In this document: piece by piece, positions 43,631 through 53,322 of the stretch
How the letters are laid out: each line of letters starts with the position of its first letter
Numbering within the stretch: position 1 is the stretch's first letter
Source of the DNA: Nitrospira sp.
GTDB lineage: Bacteria; Nitrospirota; Thermodesulfovibrionia; UBA6902
DNA: 60,011 nucleotides
Direction of reading: 5' to 3'
NCBI GenBank assembly: GCA_016784355.1
Contig: JADHUV010000014.1
Location: 1-60,011, forward strand
The notes under the pieces: generated by a model
Told to the model about the DNA's origin: nothing
Database searches by the model: none
What the model saw: only the letters and a program-made list of their open reading frames with translations
Translations under genes and position numbers: made by a program

Positions 43631-44446
43631 ATGCTCACACAGTCATCCATAGATACTATTGAAAAAGGCCGGATTTTGGGGCGGGAGGTATTATTTCTCC
43701 ATACGACAGCTTCGACCAATACGGCCGCGATAAAACTAGCTGCAAAACGTAATAATCCTGAGGGACTGGTCGTGGTTGCTGATGAGCAGACCGGCGGACG
43801 GGGTCGTATGGGCCGTACCTGGCTCTCACCGCCTGGGCTTAATCTTTATTGTACAATAGTTCTGACCCCATCCGTTTCACCCTCGGACGCACCTGTTCTG
43901 ACCTTCCTTTCTTCTGTCAGTGTGGTCAGGGCCCTGGAAAAGATAACGGGCATAAAGGCGACGGTAAAATGGCCTAATGATATAATGATTGCTGGTCGCA
44001 AGGCCGGCGGCATATTAAACGAGATGCGCTTAAATGAGGGCAGTATCAGGCTGCTTACCCTTGGCATTGGACTAAATCTTAATATGCAGATTGAGGATTT
44101 TCCTGTGGAACTTCGGGACTGCTCAACCTCGGCGCGTATCGAGAGCGGCCGGAATGTGGATCGGACTGGAATGCTGGAATGTCTGCTGCAGGAACTCGAT
44201 AGCGCCTACTCGTCCTTCCTGCAAAACGGCCCTGGCGCAATATTGCAGCAGAGCAGAGAGATGAGTTCAACCCTTGGACAGGAGGTTACAGTCGGGGAAG
44301 GTGAAAATATTATCTGTGGACGTGCGCAGGATATTGCCGAGGACGGCGCGCTTATACTTCGTTTGCAGAATGGGACCCTGACAACCATCAGGGCCGGCGA
44401 TGTGACACTAAGGAAGGTGAAGAAAAAAAATGCTGCTGTTAACTGA
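43631..44446 (+). CDS. birA: Biotin-protein ligase
   Basis: A 271-residue ligase that activates biotin and attaches it to acetyl-CoA carboxylase and other carboxylases. The biotin/AMP loop GRGRMG (56-61, with TW) and the KWPNDIMI segment (about 111) are present. The C-terminal SH3-like domain closes the protein. The DNA-binding N-terminal domain of E. coli BirA is absent, so this form is not a repressor. Its end overlaps coaX by 17 bases. Confidence 0.92.
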   Translation: MLTQSSIDTIEKGRILGREVLFLHTTASTNTAAIKLAAKRNNPEGLVVVADEQTGGRGRMGRTWLSPPGLNLYCTIVLTPSVSPSDAPVLTFLSSVSVVRALEKITGIKATVKWPNDIMIAGRKAGGILNEMRLNEGSIRLLTLGIGLNLNMQIEDFPVELRDCSTSARIESGRNVDRTGMLECLLQELDSAYSSFLQNGPGAILQQSREMSSTLGQEVTVGEGENIICGRAQDIAEDGALILRLQNGTLTTIRAGDVTLRKVKKKNAAVN

Positions 44447-45188
44447 TATCGGTAACACCAATATAACGATTGCCCTTTATGGAAAGTCTGGCGTTGAGCA
44501 GACCTTAAGGTTGAGTACGCCCGCGGGTGAGGCGGATGCACAGGAATATACAAGTATACTGCGGAGCCGGTTTGGCTCTTATCTAAAGCAGCCTCTATCC
44601 GGGGCCGTGATATGTTCAGTAGTGCCTCAGGTAACCGCGGCTATTAAGACCTGTATCAGAGAATGTTTTGCAATTGAATCCATAGAGGTCAATGCCGCAC
44701 TAAAGACCGGTCTGGTTTTTCAGATTACGGCACCGCATCTTTTAGGCTCTGACAGGATAGCAACAGCTACAGGTGCACGCAGCCTGTATGATGGGAATCT
44801 GATTATTCTGGATTTCGGCACAGCAACAACGATCTGCGCTCTAACGGCTATGGGCATGTATACAGGGGGGGCGATAATGCCGGGTATAGGTATGTCTGCA
44901 GCGAGCCTGCAGCAGGGGACCGCGCAACTGCCGGCAGTTGATTTGAGCAGGCCCTTCACTGTCCCGGGTAAAGACACTTCAGAGAATATACGTGCCGGTA
45001 TCCTGCTGGGTCAGGCAGGTGCGGTCGAGAAGATCAGCAGCCGGATAAAAAGCGGGATGAGAGGAGATACCCGTATTATTATGACCGGCGGGCATTGCGG
45101 CCTTATGAAGGAGATATTGTCAGTGGATGTGGTCACGCCGAATCTGATCTTTGAGGGTATGAAGGTCATTTATGAGTTGAACTCGTAA
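44430..45188 (+). CDS. coaX: Type III pantothenate kinase
   Basis: A 252-residue ASKHA-fold kinase of the first step of CoA synthesis. Signatures are TDIGNTNITIAL (5-16), HLLGSDRIA, DFGTATTICAL and GGAIMPGIGMS. Type III enzymes are not inhibited by CoA and use K+. The ATG lies within the end of birA, a common birA-coaX arrangement. Confidence 0.93.
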   Translation: MLLLTDIGNTNITIALYGKSGVEQTLRLSTPAGEADAQEYTSILRSRFGSYLKQPLSGAVICSVVPQVTAAIKTCIRECFAIESIEVNAALKTGLVFQITAPHLLGSDRIATATGARSLYDGNLIILDFGTATTICALTAMGMYTGGAIMPGIGMSAASLQQGTAQLPAVDLSRPFTVPGKDTSENIRAGILLGQAGAVEKISSRIKSGMRGDTRIIMTGGHCGLMKEILSVDVVTPNLIFEGMKVIYELNS

Positions 45189-45239
45189 CAGATATCTGAG
45201 ATACTTATATAATAAAATCCTGTACTGGAGGATAATTTC

Positions 45240-45692
45240 ATGCATATTGAGAGAATATTATTTGCCACAGACTTTTCCGAGGGCGCGGCGATAGCATTGC
45301 CGCATGCCACAGAGCTTGCCAGACAATATAAGGCACGGCTTTATATCCTGCACGTAGTCTATGATATATCACGCTCATCAGGTATACATATTCCTCATAT
45401 TTCGACGGATGAATTGTATAAAGAGACGATAGCATGGGCAACTAAGGAGATGAGCAGGCAATATATAGAGGAGACCAGGGGGCTGCAGGATATTGAAAAA
45501 ATTGTCTTACTTGGCATTCCTTACGAAGAGATAATCAAGTTTGCGGAAAAAGAACATATTGATATGATCGTGGTAGGCAAGTATGGAAGGACAGGACTTG
45601 AGAGGCTGATATTTGGAAGCACCGCTGAGCGGGTTGTCCGCCGTGCCCCTTGTTCAGTAACTGCAGTGCAGATTCCAAGCCACAGGAGTTGA
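45240..45692 (+). CDS. Universal stress protein
   Basis: A 150-residue UspA-domain protein. RILFATDFSEGA at the N-terminus and the ATP-binding VGKYGRTGLERLIFGSTAERVVRRA (G-2x-G-9x-G-S/T pattern) near the C-terminus are intact. A ribosome site GGAGG is seven bases upstream. It is a single gene between coaX and the TonB-like gene. Confidence 0.86.
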   Translation: MHIERILFATDFSEGAAIALPHATELARQYKARLYILHVVYDISRSSGIHIPHISTDELYKETIAWATKEMSRQYIEETRGLQDIEKIVLLGIPYEEIIKFAEKEHIDMIVVGKYGRTGLERLIFGSTAERVVRRAPCSVTAVQIPSHRS

Positions 45693-45738
45693 GCTTTGCG
45701 TCTGATCTATCGTCCGTTATAAGAGAGAGGATGATACG

Positions 45739-46590
45739 TTGAATCTGCAGCGTTATATAGTAATCTCTGTCATACTGCATTGTATTTTCATTGTTTTTAT
45801 TGCTATGTATGCCGATACTCAAGCGGAGTTAGATCTTCCTTATCAGGTCTCGCTTGTCTCTTCAGTAGAGCCGCCTGTCCCGGTAAAACCCGTGAGAGAA
45901 CCTCTTAAGTCGAAGCCCCTGGAAAAACAGCAGATACCGGAGAAAAAGCCGGTTCCGGAAGTTATTGCTGTGCCTGAGCCGAGTGTGCAGCTTCAGCCTC
46001 CGGCGATGATGCGGGATGATTTGGTGCAGCAATCTCAGGCCTTTGTATATAAAAAAACCAAACCTCAGGAGTCAGCCAATGTTGCCGAGCCGGGCGGATC
46101 AGGTGCGGAAAAAAAAGGTGATCTCGATGAATCCGCTGTCTCAGCTACGCCGCGCTCAGCTCAGGGTCTCCTGCCGCCGAAACAACATACTGGCAATATA
46201 ATCCCCCCCGCGGCCTTATTTGATAGAAATATAATTCATAAATACGCTGCCAGAGAAGATCCTGATAAACAGGATTTGAGTTTTACCGCACCTGGTTTTA
46301 AAAACAGGGGTTATATGAGAATGCTGAAGGAAAAGATAGAGCGTATCTGGAGGTATCCCAATGAGGCAGCCAGAAGCGGTATATCCGGAGATCTATATAT
46401 AAAATTCACGATCAATAAAAAGGGGCAGATCCGGGATATTACTCTGCTTCGCACCTCGGGTTTTAATGTCCTGGATTTTGCAGCAATGCAGGCGCTTAAA
46501 GATGCGGAGCCTTACTGGCCTCTGCCTGCGGACTGGAAAGACGATACCCTGGAGATTACCGGTCACTTTGTTTATGTGTATGGTCGTTAA
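45739..46590 (+). CDS. TonB-like energy transducer
   Basis: A 283-residue protein with an N-terminal membrane anchor (YIVISVILHCIFIVFIAM), a Pro-Lys-rich periplasmic spacer (about 45-110) and a C-terminal TonB domain (about 195-283, GYMRMLKEKIERIWRYPNEA then GDLYIKFTINKKGQI). It should pass energy from ExbB-ExbD to outer-membrane receptors, or act in a Tol/pilus-like role. ExbB and ExbD genes are not in this window. A TTG start (45739) is used, since AGAGAGGATG precedes it; no ATG lies nearby in frame. Confidence 0.82.
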   Translation: MNLQRYIVISVILHCIFIVFIAMYADTQAELDLPYQVSLVSSVEPPVPVKPVREPLKSKPLEKQQIPEKKPVPEVIAVPEPSVQLQPPAMMRDDLVQQSQAFVYKKTKPQESANVAEPGGSGAEKKGDLDESAVSATPRSAQGLLPPKQHTGNIIPPAALFDRNIIHKYAAREDPDKQDLSFTAPGFKNRGYMRMLKEKIERIWRYPNEAARSGISGDLYIKFTINKKGQIRDITLLRTSGFNVLDFAAMQALKDAEPYWPLPADWKDDTLEITGHFVYVYGR

Positions 46591-46751
46591 GATAAAAAAC
46601 AGGATGATATTCAGCCGGCATAATTGATTAGCTAGATCGGGAGACCCATGTCCTTGGGTATGTTTATGGGTTCCCATTCGAGTCGTTGAATGATTTTATA
46701 TTCAGCGCTATCTATCACTGAACGCAATAAAATTGTTACTATAGTTGCAAT

Positions 46752-47507
46752 ATGTTTATTAGATGGCAGGATATATTAGATATATTTTTAGTTGCACTCG
46801 TTTTATACCGGGTGCTGCTGATTATAAAAGGGACGAAGGCCGCAAGAATGCTTGCAGGTCTCGGCGTTCTTTTTACGGCTCTTTTATTTTCCAGATATCT
46901 CGGCCTGTACACAATTGACTGGATTGTACAGAGTCTCTGGACACAGATCGTACTGGCCATTATAATCCTGTTTCAGCCGGAGATACGCAAGACCCTGGCG
47001 CATGTTGGAGATGCGCGTTTTCTTCCGTCCTTCAGCTCTGCCGAGGAATCACGCTCTATCGAGGAGATAGTTAAGGCATCCATCGCCCTTGCCAATAGAA
47101 AAATAGGGGCGCTGATAGTGATTGAGAAAGAGACGAACCTAAGTGATTTCAGCGAGATGGGTACACAGCTTGATGCTAAGGTTTCCAGAGAACTCCTTTT
47201 GAGTATCTTTCACCCGAGTTCGCCTGTGCATGATGGCGCGGTTATTATCAGAGGTAATCGCGTATTGGCGGCCGGATGTTTCTTACCTCTGGCCCTGAGT
47301 GTTGATGTCTCGCGAACCTTTGGTACCAGGCACAGGGCGGGTATCGGTCTTACCGAGGAAACAGACGCGGTCGTTATTGTCGTCTCAGAGGAAAGCGGAA
47401 AGATCACAACTGCTTACAGAAACAAGATAGCTAAGAAGCTCGATCTTGCAGAGCTCAGGGACTTTCTGACAGAGCATTTTATTGTATCAAAGGATACGGG
47501 TAAATGA
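46752..47507 (+). CDS. cdaA: Diadenylate cyclase CdaA
   Basis: A 251-residue c-di-AMP synthase. Three N-terminal membrane helices (about 10-80) precede a DAC domain with the active-site motifs HDGAVII (about 159) and GTRHRAGIG (about 192-200). It precedes cdaR (overlap of four bases) and glmM, the conserved cdaA-cdaR-glmM operon found in Firmicutes and many other bacteria. The product regulates potassium uptake and cell-wall homeostasis. Confidence 0.93.
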   Translation: MFIRWQDILDIFLVALVLYRVLLIIKGTKAARMLAGLGVLFTALLFSRYLGLYTIDWIVQSLWTQIVLAIIILFQPEIRKTLAHVGDARFLPSFSSAEESRSIEEIVKASIALANRKIGALIVIEKETNLSDFSEMGTQLDAKVSRELLLSIFHPSSPVHDGAVIIRGNRVLAAGCFLPLALSVDVSRTFGTRHRAGIGLTEETDAVVIVVSEESGKITTAYRNKIAKKLDLAELRDFLTEHFIVSKDTGK

Positions 47508-48148
47508 TTCAAAACTGGGTCACAAACAATCTCGGATTAAAACTTACCTCGCTGGCAATGGCGATCCTCCTGTGGTTTTTCGTTATCCTCAGCGGACGCT
47601 CAGAGCTGACCATAGAAGTACCGGTCATCTATGAGAACCTGGCTCCAGGGCTGGAGGTTGTGGATGCCCCCTTTAATGTAAGTGTACGGATAGAGGGACA
47701 GGAAAGGATCCTGAAAAATTTGAAAAAAGATGAGCTGCATGCCGCCTTGAATCTCCGGGGCGCCAGGGAAGGAAGAACCTTTTTTACCCTTTCAGAGGAT
47801 AATTTCAAGATTCCCAGAACCGTGGCGATGAAGAGCATAGATCCTGAGACCATTAGTGTGAAGATCGAGGTACAGATGAAGAAATCAGTACCCATAAAAT
47901 CGGCTATTGTAGGACTGCCGGAGCGGGGCTATGTGATCTCGGAAATCAGTGTCTCCCCGGAGAAGGTTACGCTGGAAGGTCCGGAAAGCATTGTTTCAAG
48001 GATAGAGGCGGTAAAGACAGAGCCTATTGATATAAACGGTCTGAAAAATAATCTGCAGTACAAGGCAAACCTGAATCTGGTAAATCAGAATATCAGGAAA
48101 AATGTAAACAAGGTAGAAGTAAATATAGTGATAGAAAAGATCCCATAA
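47504..48148 (+). CDS. cdaR: YbbR-domain regulator CdaR
   Basis: A 214-residue protein with one N-terminal membrane helix (LTSLAMAILLWFFVIL) and two extracytoplasmic YbbR repeats (ELTIEVPVIYENLAPGLEVVDAP and KSVPIKSAIVGLPERGYVIS). Many homologues have four repeats, so this one is short. CdaR binds and modulates CdaA. It overlaps cdaA by four bases and is followed by glmM after ten. Confidence 0.86.
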   Translation: MIQNWVTNNLGLKLTSLAMAILLWFFVILSGRSELTIEVPVIYENLAPGLEVVDAPFNVSVRIEGQERILKNLKKDELHAALNLRGAREGRTFFTLSEDNFKIPRTVAMKSIDPETISVKIEVQMKKSVPIKSAIVGLPERGYVISEISVSPEKVTLEGPESIVSRIEAVKTEPIDINGLKNNLQYKANLNLVNQNIRKNVNKVEVNIVIEKIP

Positions 48149-48158
48149 GGAGAGACGC

Positions 48159-49517
48159 ATGTCTGATAAAAAGAAAAAGTTGTTCGGGACTGACGGGATC
48201 AGAGGTAAGGCGAATCACTATCCTATGACCGGCGAGGTCGCGTTTGAGGTAGGCCGGGCAGCAGCGCATGTGCTGAAGCGGAAAAACGGATTGAATAAAA
48301 TACTGATAGGTAAGGACACAAGACTTTCAGGTTATATGCTGGAAAGCGCCCTGACCTCAGGTATCTGCTCGATGGGTATGAATGTCCTGCTGGTAGGCCC
48401 GATGCCCACGCCTGGTATCGCCTTTGTTACCCGCAGTCTGAGGGTTGATGCAGGCGTCGTTATATCCGCCTCCCATAACTCCTATGATGACAACGGTATT
48501 AAGTTTTTTTCCTCCGAAGGAATGAAACTGCCGGACAGCACCGAGGCCCTTATAGAAAAAACCATGTTTTCAAAAAAGCTTGAGAAGATCAGGCCTGAAG
48601 GTGCCGGTGTCGGCAGGGCCAAGAGGATCGACGATGCCTCGGGCCGTTATATTGAGTATGTCAAATCCACCTTTCCAAGAGGTATGACCCTTGAAGGGAT
48701 GAAGGTAGTGGTAGACTGCAGTAATGGATCAGCCTATAAGATCATGCCCATGGTCCTTAGAGAACTCGGCGCGGATGTGATAGCTATTAATGATAAGCCG
48801 GACGGGATCAATATCAATGCAAATTGCGGCACCACCCATCCGGAATCCATGCAGCGAGCAGTCCGGGAATATAAGGCAGACATAGGCATAGCCCATGACG
48901 GCGATGCCGACCGGACACTTATCTGTGATGAAAATGGGCGTTTAATAGATGGGGATCAGATCATCGCCTTGTGCGCCCTTGATATGAAGAAAAACGGCAT
49001 GCTCAAAAACAATACCGTTGTTGCCACAGTAATGAGCAACATTGGTTTTGAGCTGAGCCTTAAAAAGGCCGGCATAAAAGTCATCCGGGCTAATGTAGGC
49101 GACAGATATGTAGTAGAGCAGATGGTCAAGCACGGCGCTAATCTGGGAGGCGAACAGTCAGGTCATATCATATTCCTTGATCTTAACACCACGGGCGACG
49201 GCCCGATTACAGGCCTTCAGGTACTTTCAACCATGTGCCGCACAGGCCGAAGTATCTCAGACCTCGCATCGCAGATCGATATATTCCCACAGATTCTGGT
49301 AAACGTCCGTGTGAAAAAAATGATGGACCTTGAGAAGTTCCCGGCGATAGCAGCGGTCATTAAAAAAGCCGAGAAAAAGCTCAAAAAAGGCCGGGTCCTT
49401 GTTCGCCCCTCCGGCACAGAGCCTAAGATCAGGGTAATGGTCGAAGGCGATGATATGGATGAGATCACCATGCTTGCCAATGAGATCGCAGATGTTATCA
49501 GAGATAAAATGAAGTAG
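48159..49517 (+). CDS. glmM: Phosphoglucosamine mutase
   Basis: A 452-residue enzyme interconverting glucosamine 6- and 1-phosphate on the way to UDP-GlcNAc. The catalytic Ser is in SASHN (about 104), Mg-binding DGDADRT near 247, and the sugar-phosphate loop RPSGTEPKIRV near the C-terminus. N-terminal LFGTDGIRG is standard. GlmM also inhibits CdaA in the classic operon partner. A ribosome site AAGGAG is ten bases upstream. Confidence 0.95.
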   Translation: MSDKKKKLFGTDGIRGKANHYPMTGEVAFEVGRAAAHVLKRKNGLNKILIGKDTRLSGYMLESALTSGICSMGMNVLLVGPMPTPGIAFVTRSLRVDAGVVISASHNSYDDNGIKFFSSEGMKLPDSTEALIEKTMFSKKLEKIRPEGAGVGRAKRIDDASGRYIEYVKSTFPRGMTLEGMKVVVDCSNGSAYKIMPMVLRELGADVIAINDKPDGININANCGTTHPESMQRAVREYKADIGIAHDGDADRTLICDENGRLIDGDQIIALCALDMKKNGMLKNNTVVATVMSNIGFELSLKKAGIKVIRANVGDRYVVEQMVKHGANLGGEQSGHIIFLDLNTTGDGPITGLQVLSTMCRTGRSISDLASQIDIFPQILVNVRVKKMMDLEKFPAIAAVIKKAEKKLKKGRVLVRPSGTEPKIRVMVEGDDMDEITMLANEIADVIRDKMK

Positions 49518-49993
49518 GGACAGGTTTCAAACCTGTCCAGCCTAACCATGTAGGGTCATGGACCCCGCACCTGCCTGCCGGTAGGCAGGCGCGAAACCCC
49601 ATATTTCAATCCATATATAAATGGAATTATGATCATGTTTTGCCATTCCGGCGGAGCCACTTTGTTTTACCACCAATCTGCCTGAAAAACCTGAGGTCTA
49701 CAAGGGGGATAAGTTTGGACCTATGTTAAACATGTAGGGGCGCACCCATGTGTGCGCCCAGGAAAAGGATGGCGCAGTTGACCACTTCTGCGCCCAGGAC
49801 AGACACACGGGTCTGTCCCTACAAAACCCCATCAGAAGACTTCAGTTCACAATCATGAACACCAGTCTTTTTATCTGCCCAAAGCCTAAAATCATATACC
49901 AGGTATCAACTGTCTTCTTCTAACTTATTGAATATAAAACAAAGCATCCTGTCAATTTGACTTTAGCCCGGCTATGCTGTACTGTAAAGAGTT
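49518..49993. repeat. Cluster of palindromic repeats between glmM and tRNA-fMet
   Basis: A gene-free stretch of about 475 bp. It contains GACAGGTTTCAAACCTGTC (49521-49539 region), CTGCCTGCCGGTAGGCAGG (49570-49588 region), and two GTAGGGGCGC/GTGTGCGCCC and GACAGACACACGGGTCTGTCCCTAC-type palindromes (about 49735-49825). Similar GTAGGGnC...CCCTAC sequences are widespread dispersed repeats in some bacteria; another copy is at 18076. They may end the glmM transcript. Confidence 0.6.
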
Positions 49994-50070
<77 letters not shown>

Positions 50071-50079
50071 ATTAAAATC

Positions 50080-50113
50080 AAGGACTTAGAGTTTGACTCT
50101 AGGTCCTTTTTTG
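50080..50113 (+). terminator. Terminator after tRNA-fMet
   Basis: AAGGACTTAGAGT (50080-50092) pairs with ACTCTAGGTCCTT (50096-50108), one mismatch, followed by TTTTTGC. Confidence 0.72.
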
Positions 50114-50114
50114 C

Positions 50115-50529
50115 GTTTTGGGCCTGTTTTTCTAACGGAATTAAAACTATCTTCCCTTTCAACCTCATCTTAAGCTGCATGCCCCCGGCGGAAAACTGGA
50201 AGGTATATTTGCTGCCAGTATCAGTCATAGTTATAGATTGATGCTTAGTTGGAAGGTAACAGAAAAAGAGATAATCCTTTTTGATGTGGGGAGCCATGAT
50301 GGGGTTTATAGGTAGGGATGGTTTTGAGTCTTTGTTATTGAAGTCTGCAGGCACGGGCGGTTTCGAACCGCCGACCTCTGCATTATCGACAAAAAAGCCT
50401 GACTCTGAAGAACAGTCTAGTACCTGTAAATTATGACAGGTATCGGAGAATATCCTATATCTATATAATATATGGATATTATCTGGGCTAAATAATTGTA
50501 TTTTCGAAAATGATAGGGGGAGTATTATA
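50115..50529. other. Intergenic, RM island left border
   Basis: No credible gene. A minus-strand frame at 50049-50354 overlaps the tRNA and terminator and has no family signal. The stretch holds a tRNA T-arm fragment (50346-50390) and an AT-rich leader before hsdR, whose ribosome site is the GGGGGAG at 50516-50522. Confidence 0.5.
50346..50390 (-). other. Isolated tRNA 3'-end fragment
   Basis: On the minus strand, GGCGG-TTCGAAA-CCGCC (50356-50372) forms a normal T arm, preceded by a variable-loop-like GAGGTC and followed by an acceptor-like CGTGCCT. No matching acceptor 5' strand or complete anticodon arm is present, so it is not a functional tRNA. A fragment like this at the edge of an accessory region suggests an old att site. 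Confidence 0.5.
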
Positions 50530-53322
50530 TTGCCGACTCCAGAAGAAGAGGCTCGTGCAGTTATAGACGTAATGCTGGAGAAATCCGGCTGGCATGTCTG
50601 CGACCTTTCAGGTGCAAATATATATGGCCATAAGGGAATTGCAATTCGCGAGTTTCCTTTGAAGGCCGGGCATGGTTTTGCAGACTACTTGCTCTATATA
50701 GATGGTAAGGCCGCTGGTGTTATAGAGGCCAAGAAAGTTGGCAGCACACTTACGGGTGTTGAGATTCAATCCAATAAATATAAGAATGGCCTCCCTGACG
50801 GACTTCCAGCCTGGCACAGCCCTTTGTCCTTTGCCTATGAATCAACAGGTGAAGAAACTCAGTTTACGAGTGAACTAGACCCGGATCCTCGATCCAGGAG
50901 TGTGTTTTCTTTCCATCGTCCTGAGACTCTAGTGAGCTGGCTGAACGGAGAAAACAAGTTCGATCAAGCCGCTGATGTTCGCCATACATTTAATGACTCT
51001 CTTCGGTTTAAATTGCGTGGTATGCCTCCATTGGTTGAGGAAGGTCTGTGGCCAGCTCAAATCAAGTCGATCCATAACCTGGAAACATCTCTTGCGGATA
51101 ATCGTCCACGCGCTCTTATTCAGATGGCCACCGGTAGTGGTAAGACCTTCACAGCGGTAAATTTCATTTATAGGCTAATCAAGTTTGGTGGAGCAAAGAG
51201 GGTATTGTTCCTTGTTGACCGCGCTAATCTTGGTCGTCAGACATTAAAAGAGTTTCAGCAATTTCAATCACCCCATACGCCCTATAAATTTACTGAGGAA
51301 TATATTGTTCAGCAGCTTAAGTCAAAGCAGGTAGATAAGACCGCCAGAGTGTGCATTTCAACTATTCAGCGTATGTATTCAATTTTACAGGGTGAGGATA
51401 TTGATGAAGAGGCAGAAGAGCATACTGTTGGTGGCTTGGAAAGTATATATAAAGAACCAGCACCTGTTGAGTATAACCCTGAGATCCCTATAGAGACCTT
51501 TGATATTATCGTGACGGACGAGTGCCACAGGTCGATCTATAATCTTTGGCGCCAGGTGCTTGAGTACTTTGACTCATTTCTTATAGGGCTTACTGCTACT
51601 CCGAGCAAGCAGACCTTTGGTTTTTTCAATCAGAATCTGGTTATGGAATATCCCCATGAGCAGGCCGTGGCTGATGGAGTCAATGTTAATTATGATGTAT
51701 ATCGCATACGAACTCAGATTACCCAATCCGGTTCAACTATTGAATCAGGCTATGAGGTAGACAAACGGGACCGGGAAACGCGTAAGGTTCGATGGGAAAA
51801 GCTGGATGAAGATATTGATTATGATGCAAAGCAACTTGATCGCGATGTTGTTTCCCTGGATCAGATCAGGACTGTGATCAGGACATTCAGAGATAAACTC
51901 TTTACAGAGATATTCCCTGGCCGTAAGGACGTGCCAAAGACCCTTATCTATGCAAAGGATGATTCACATGCTGAGGATATTGTGAAAATTGTGCGTGAAG
52001 AGTTTGGCAAGGGAAATGATTTTGCTCAAAAAATAACTTATAAGACAACAGGTGTGAAGACCGATGATCTTATTGCGTCATTCAGAAATAGCTATAACCC
52101 GCGCATTGCCGTAACAGTTGATATGATAGCCACTGGTACTGATATTAAGCCCCTGGAAATTGTCCTGTTCCTCCGGTCTGTTAATTCCCGATCATACTTT
52201 GAGCAGATGAAAGGTCGAGGAGTGCGCGTTATTAATGACAATGATCTGCAGTCCGTTACCCCTGATGCCAAAAGTAAGACACATTTCATTATTGTTGACG
52301 CAGTGGGTATATGCGAAAAGGATAAGACCGATTCCAAACCTATGGAGAAAAAGAGGACTGTACCACTGGAAAAACTAATGCAGGCTGTTTCCCTTGGCAA
52401 TATCGAAGATGACACCCTGTCTTCCATTGCTGGCAGGTTTGCGCGGCTCGATAAAAAGATAAGCCCCGAGGACAAGGCCTCAGTACAGAAGCTTACCGAC
52501 GGAAAAACACTGAAGGAGATCACAGGTGATCTTGTAGCGGCTGTTAATCCTGATAAACACATTGAGCAGGCAAAAGCTGATAATCCCGGCACGTCTGAAC
52601 CTACAGATGACCAGATCAAGCAAGCGGCTGACAAGATGAAGATAGAGGCAGTTAAGGCTCTCCACAATCCGGAGCTACGCACCAGGATTATTGAATTGCA
52701 AAAGTCCACAGAACAGACGATTGATACAATCAGTAAAGATGAAGTGACAGAAGTTGGTTTCAGTGCAGAGGCCCTTGATAAGGCAAAGGGGCTTGTTACT
52801 TCTTTTGAGCAATTTATAAAGGATAATAAGGATGAGATAACAGCACTTCAGATTCTGTTTAGTAAGCCCTACAAATTGAGACTTCGCTTTGAGCAGATTC
52901 AGGAGCTTGCCAGTATCATCGAGAAGCCGCCTTATACTTGGAAGATCGACCGGATCTGGGATGCCTATGCTGCTCTTGAGAAATCAAAGGTCAAAGGAGC
53001 AAGTTCGCATAAGATACTGACTGATCTGGTCTCATTGATTAGATATGCCATTCATCAGGAGAATGAGCTAGAGCCATTTGCGGAGCATGTGCAGAAAAAA
53101 TATGAACGCTGGTTATCAATGCAGGATGGCAAATTTTCAGAGGAGCACCTACATTGGCTTGAGATGATTAAAGAGCATATTGCAGGTAGCTTGAGTATTG
53201 AGAAGGATGACTTTGAGTCGGTGCCTTTTAAGCCTGAAGGTGGGTTGGGGAAGGCTTATCAGTTGTTTGGGGAGGAGTTGTGGAAGATAATGGATGAAAT
53301 GAATGAGGTGCTGGCGGCGTGA
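50530..53322 (+). CDS. hsdR: Type I restriction endonuclease subunit R
   Basis: A 930-residue HsdR of the EcoEI-like type. The N-terminal nuclease region (about 20-80) includes FADYLLYIDGKAAGVIEAKK, with the D-ExK pattern. The SF2 translocase has Walker A ATGSGKT near residue 201 and DECHRS near 330. Later motifs include LTATPS, MIATGTDIKPLE and QMKGRGVR. A C-terminal helical domain closes the protein. Start is TTG (50530) with GGGGGAG upstream. Its end overlaps hsdS (GTGA). Together with HsdM and HsdS it should cleave unmodified foreign DNA far from the target. Confidence 0.94.
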   Translation: MPTPEEEARAVIDVMLEKSGWHVCDLSGANIYGHKGIAIREFPLKAGHGFADYLLYIDGKAAGVIEAKKVGSTLTGVEIQSNKYKNGLPDGLPAWHSPLSFAYESTGEETQFTSELDPDPRSRSVFSFHRPETLVSWLNGENKFDQAADVRHTFNDSLRFKLRGMPPLVEEGLWPAQIKSIHNLETSLADNRPRALIQMATGSGKTFTAVNFIYRLIKFGGAKRVLFLVDRANLGRQTLKEFQQFQSPHTPYKFTEEYIVQQLKSKQVDKTARVCISTIQRMYSILQGEDIDEEAEEHTVGGLESIYKEPAPVEYNPEIPIETFDIIVTDECHRSIYNLWRQVLEYFDSFLIGLTATPSKQTFGFFNQNLVMEYPHEQAVADGVNVNYDVYRIRTQITQSGSTIESGYEVDKRDRETRKVRWEKLDEDIDYDAKQLDRDVVSLDQIRTVIRTFRDKLFTEIFPGRKDVPKTLIYAKDDSHAEDIVKIVREEFGKGNDFAQKITYKTTGVKTDDLIASFRNSYNPRIAVTVDMIATGTDIKPLEIVLFLRSVNSRSYFEQMKGRGVRVINDNDLQSVTPDAKSKTHFIIVDAVGICEKDKTDSKPMEKKRTVPLEKLMQAVSLGNIEDDTLSSIAGRFARLDKKISPEDKASVQKLTDGKTLKEITGDLVAAVNPDKHIEQAKADNPGTSEPTDDQIKQAADKMKIEAVKALHNPELRTRIIELQKSTEQTIDTISKDEVTEVGFSAEALDKAKGLVTSFEQFIKDNKDEITALQILFSKPYKLRLRFEQIQELASIIEKPPYTWKIDRIWDAYAALEKSKVKGASSHKILTDLVSLIRYAIHQENELEPFAEHVQKKYERWLSMQDGKFSEEHLHWLEMIKEHIAGSLSIEKDDFESVPFKPEGGLGKAYQLFGEELWKIMDEMNEVLAA

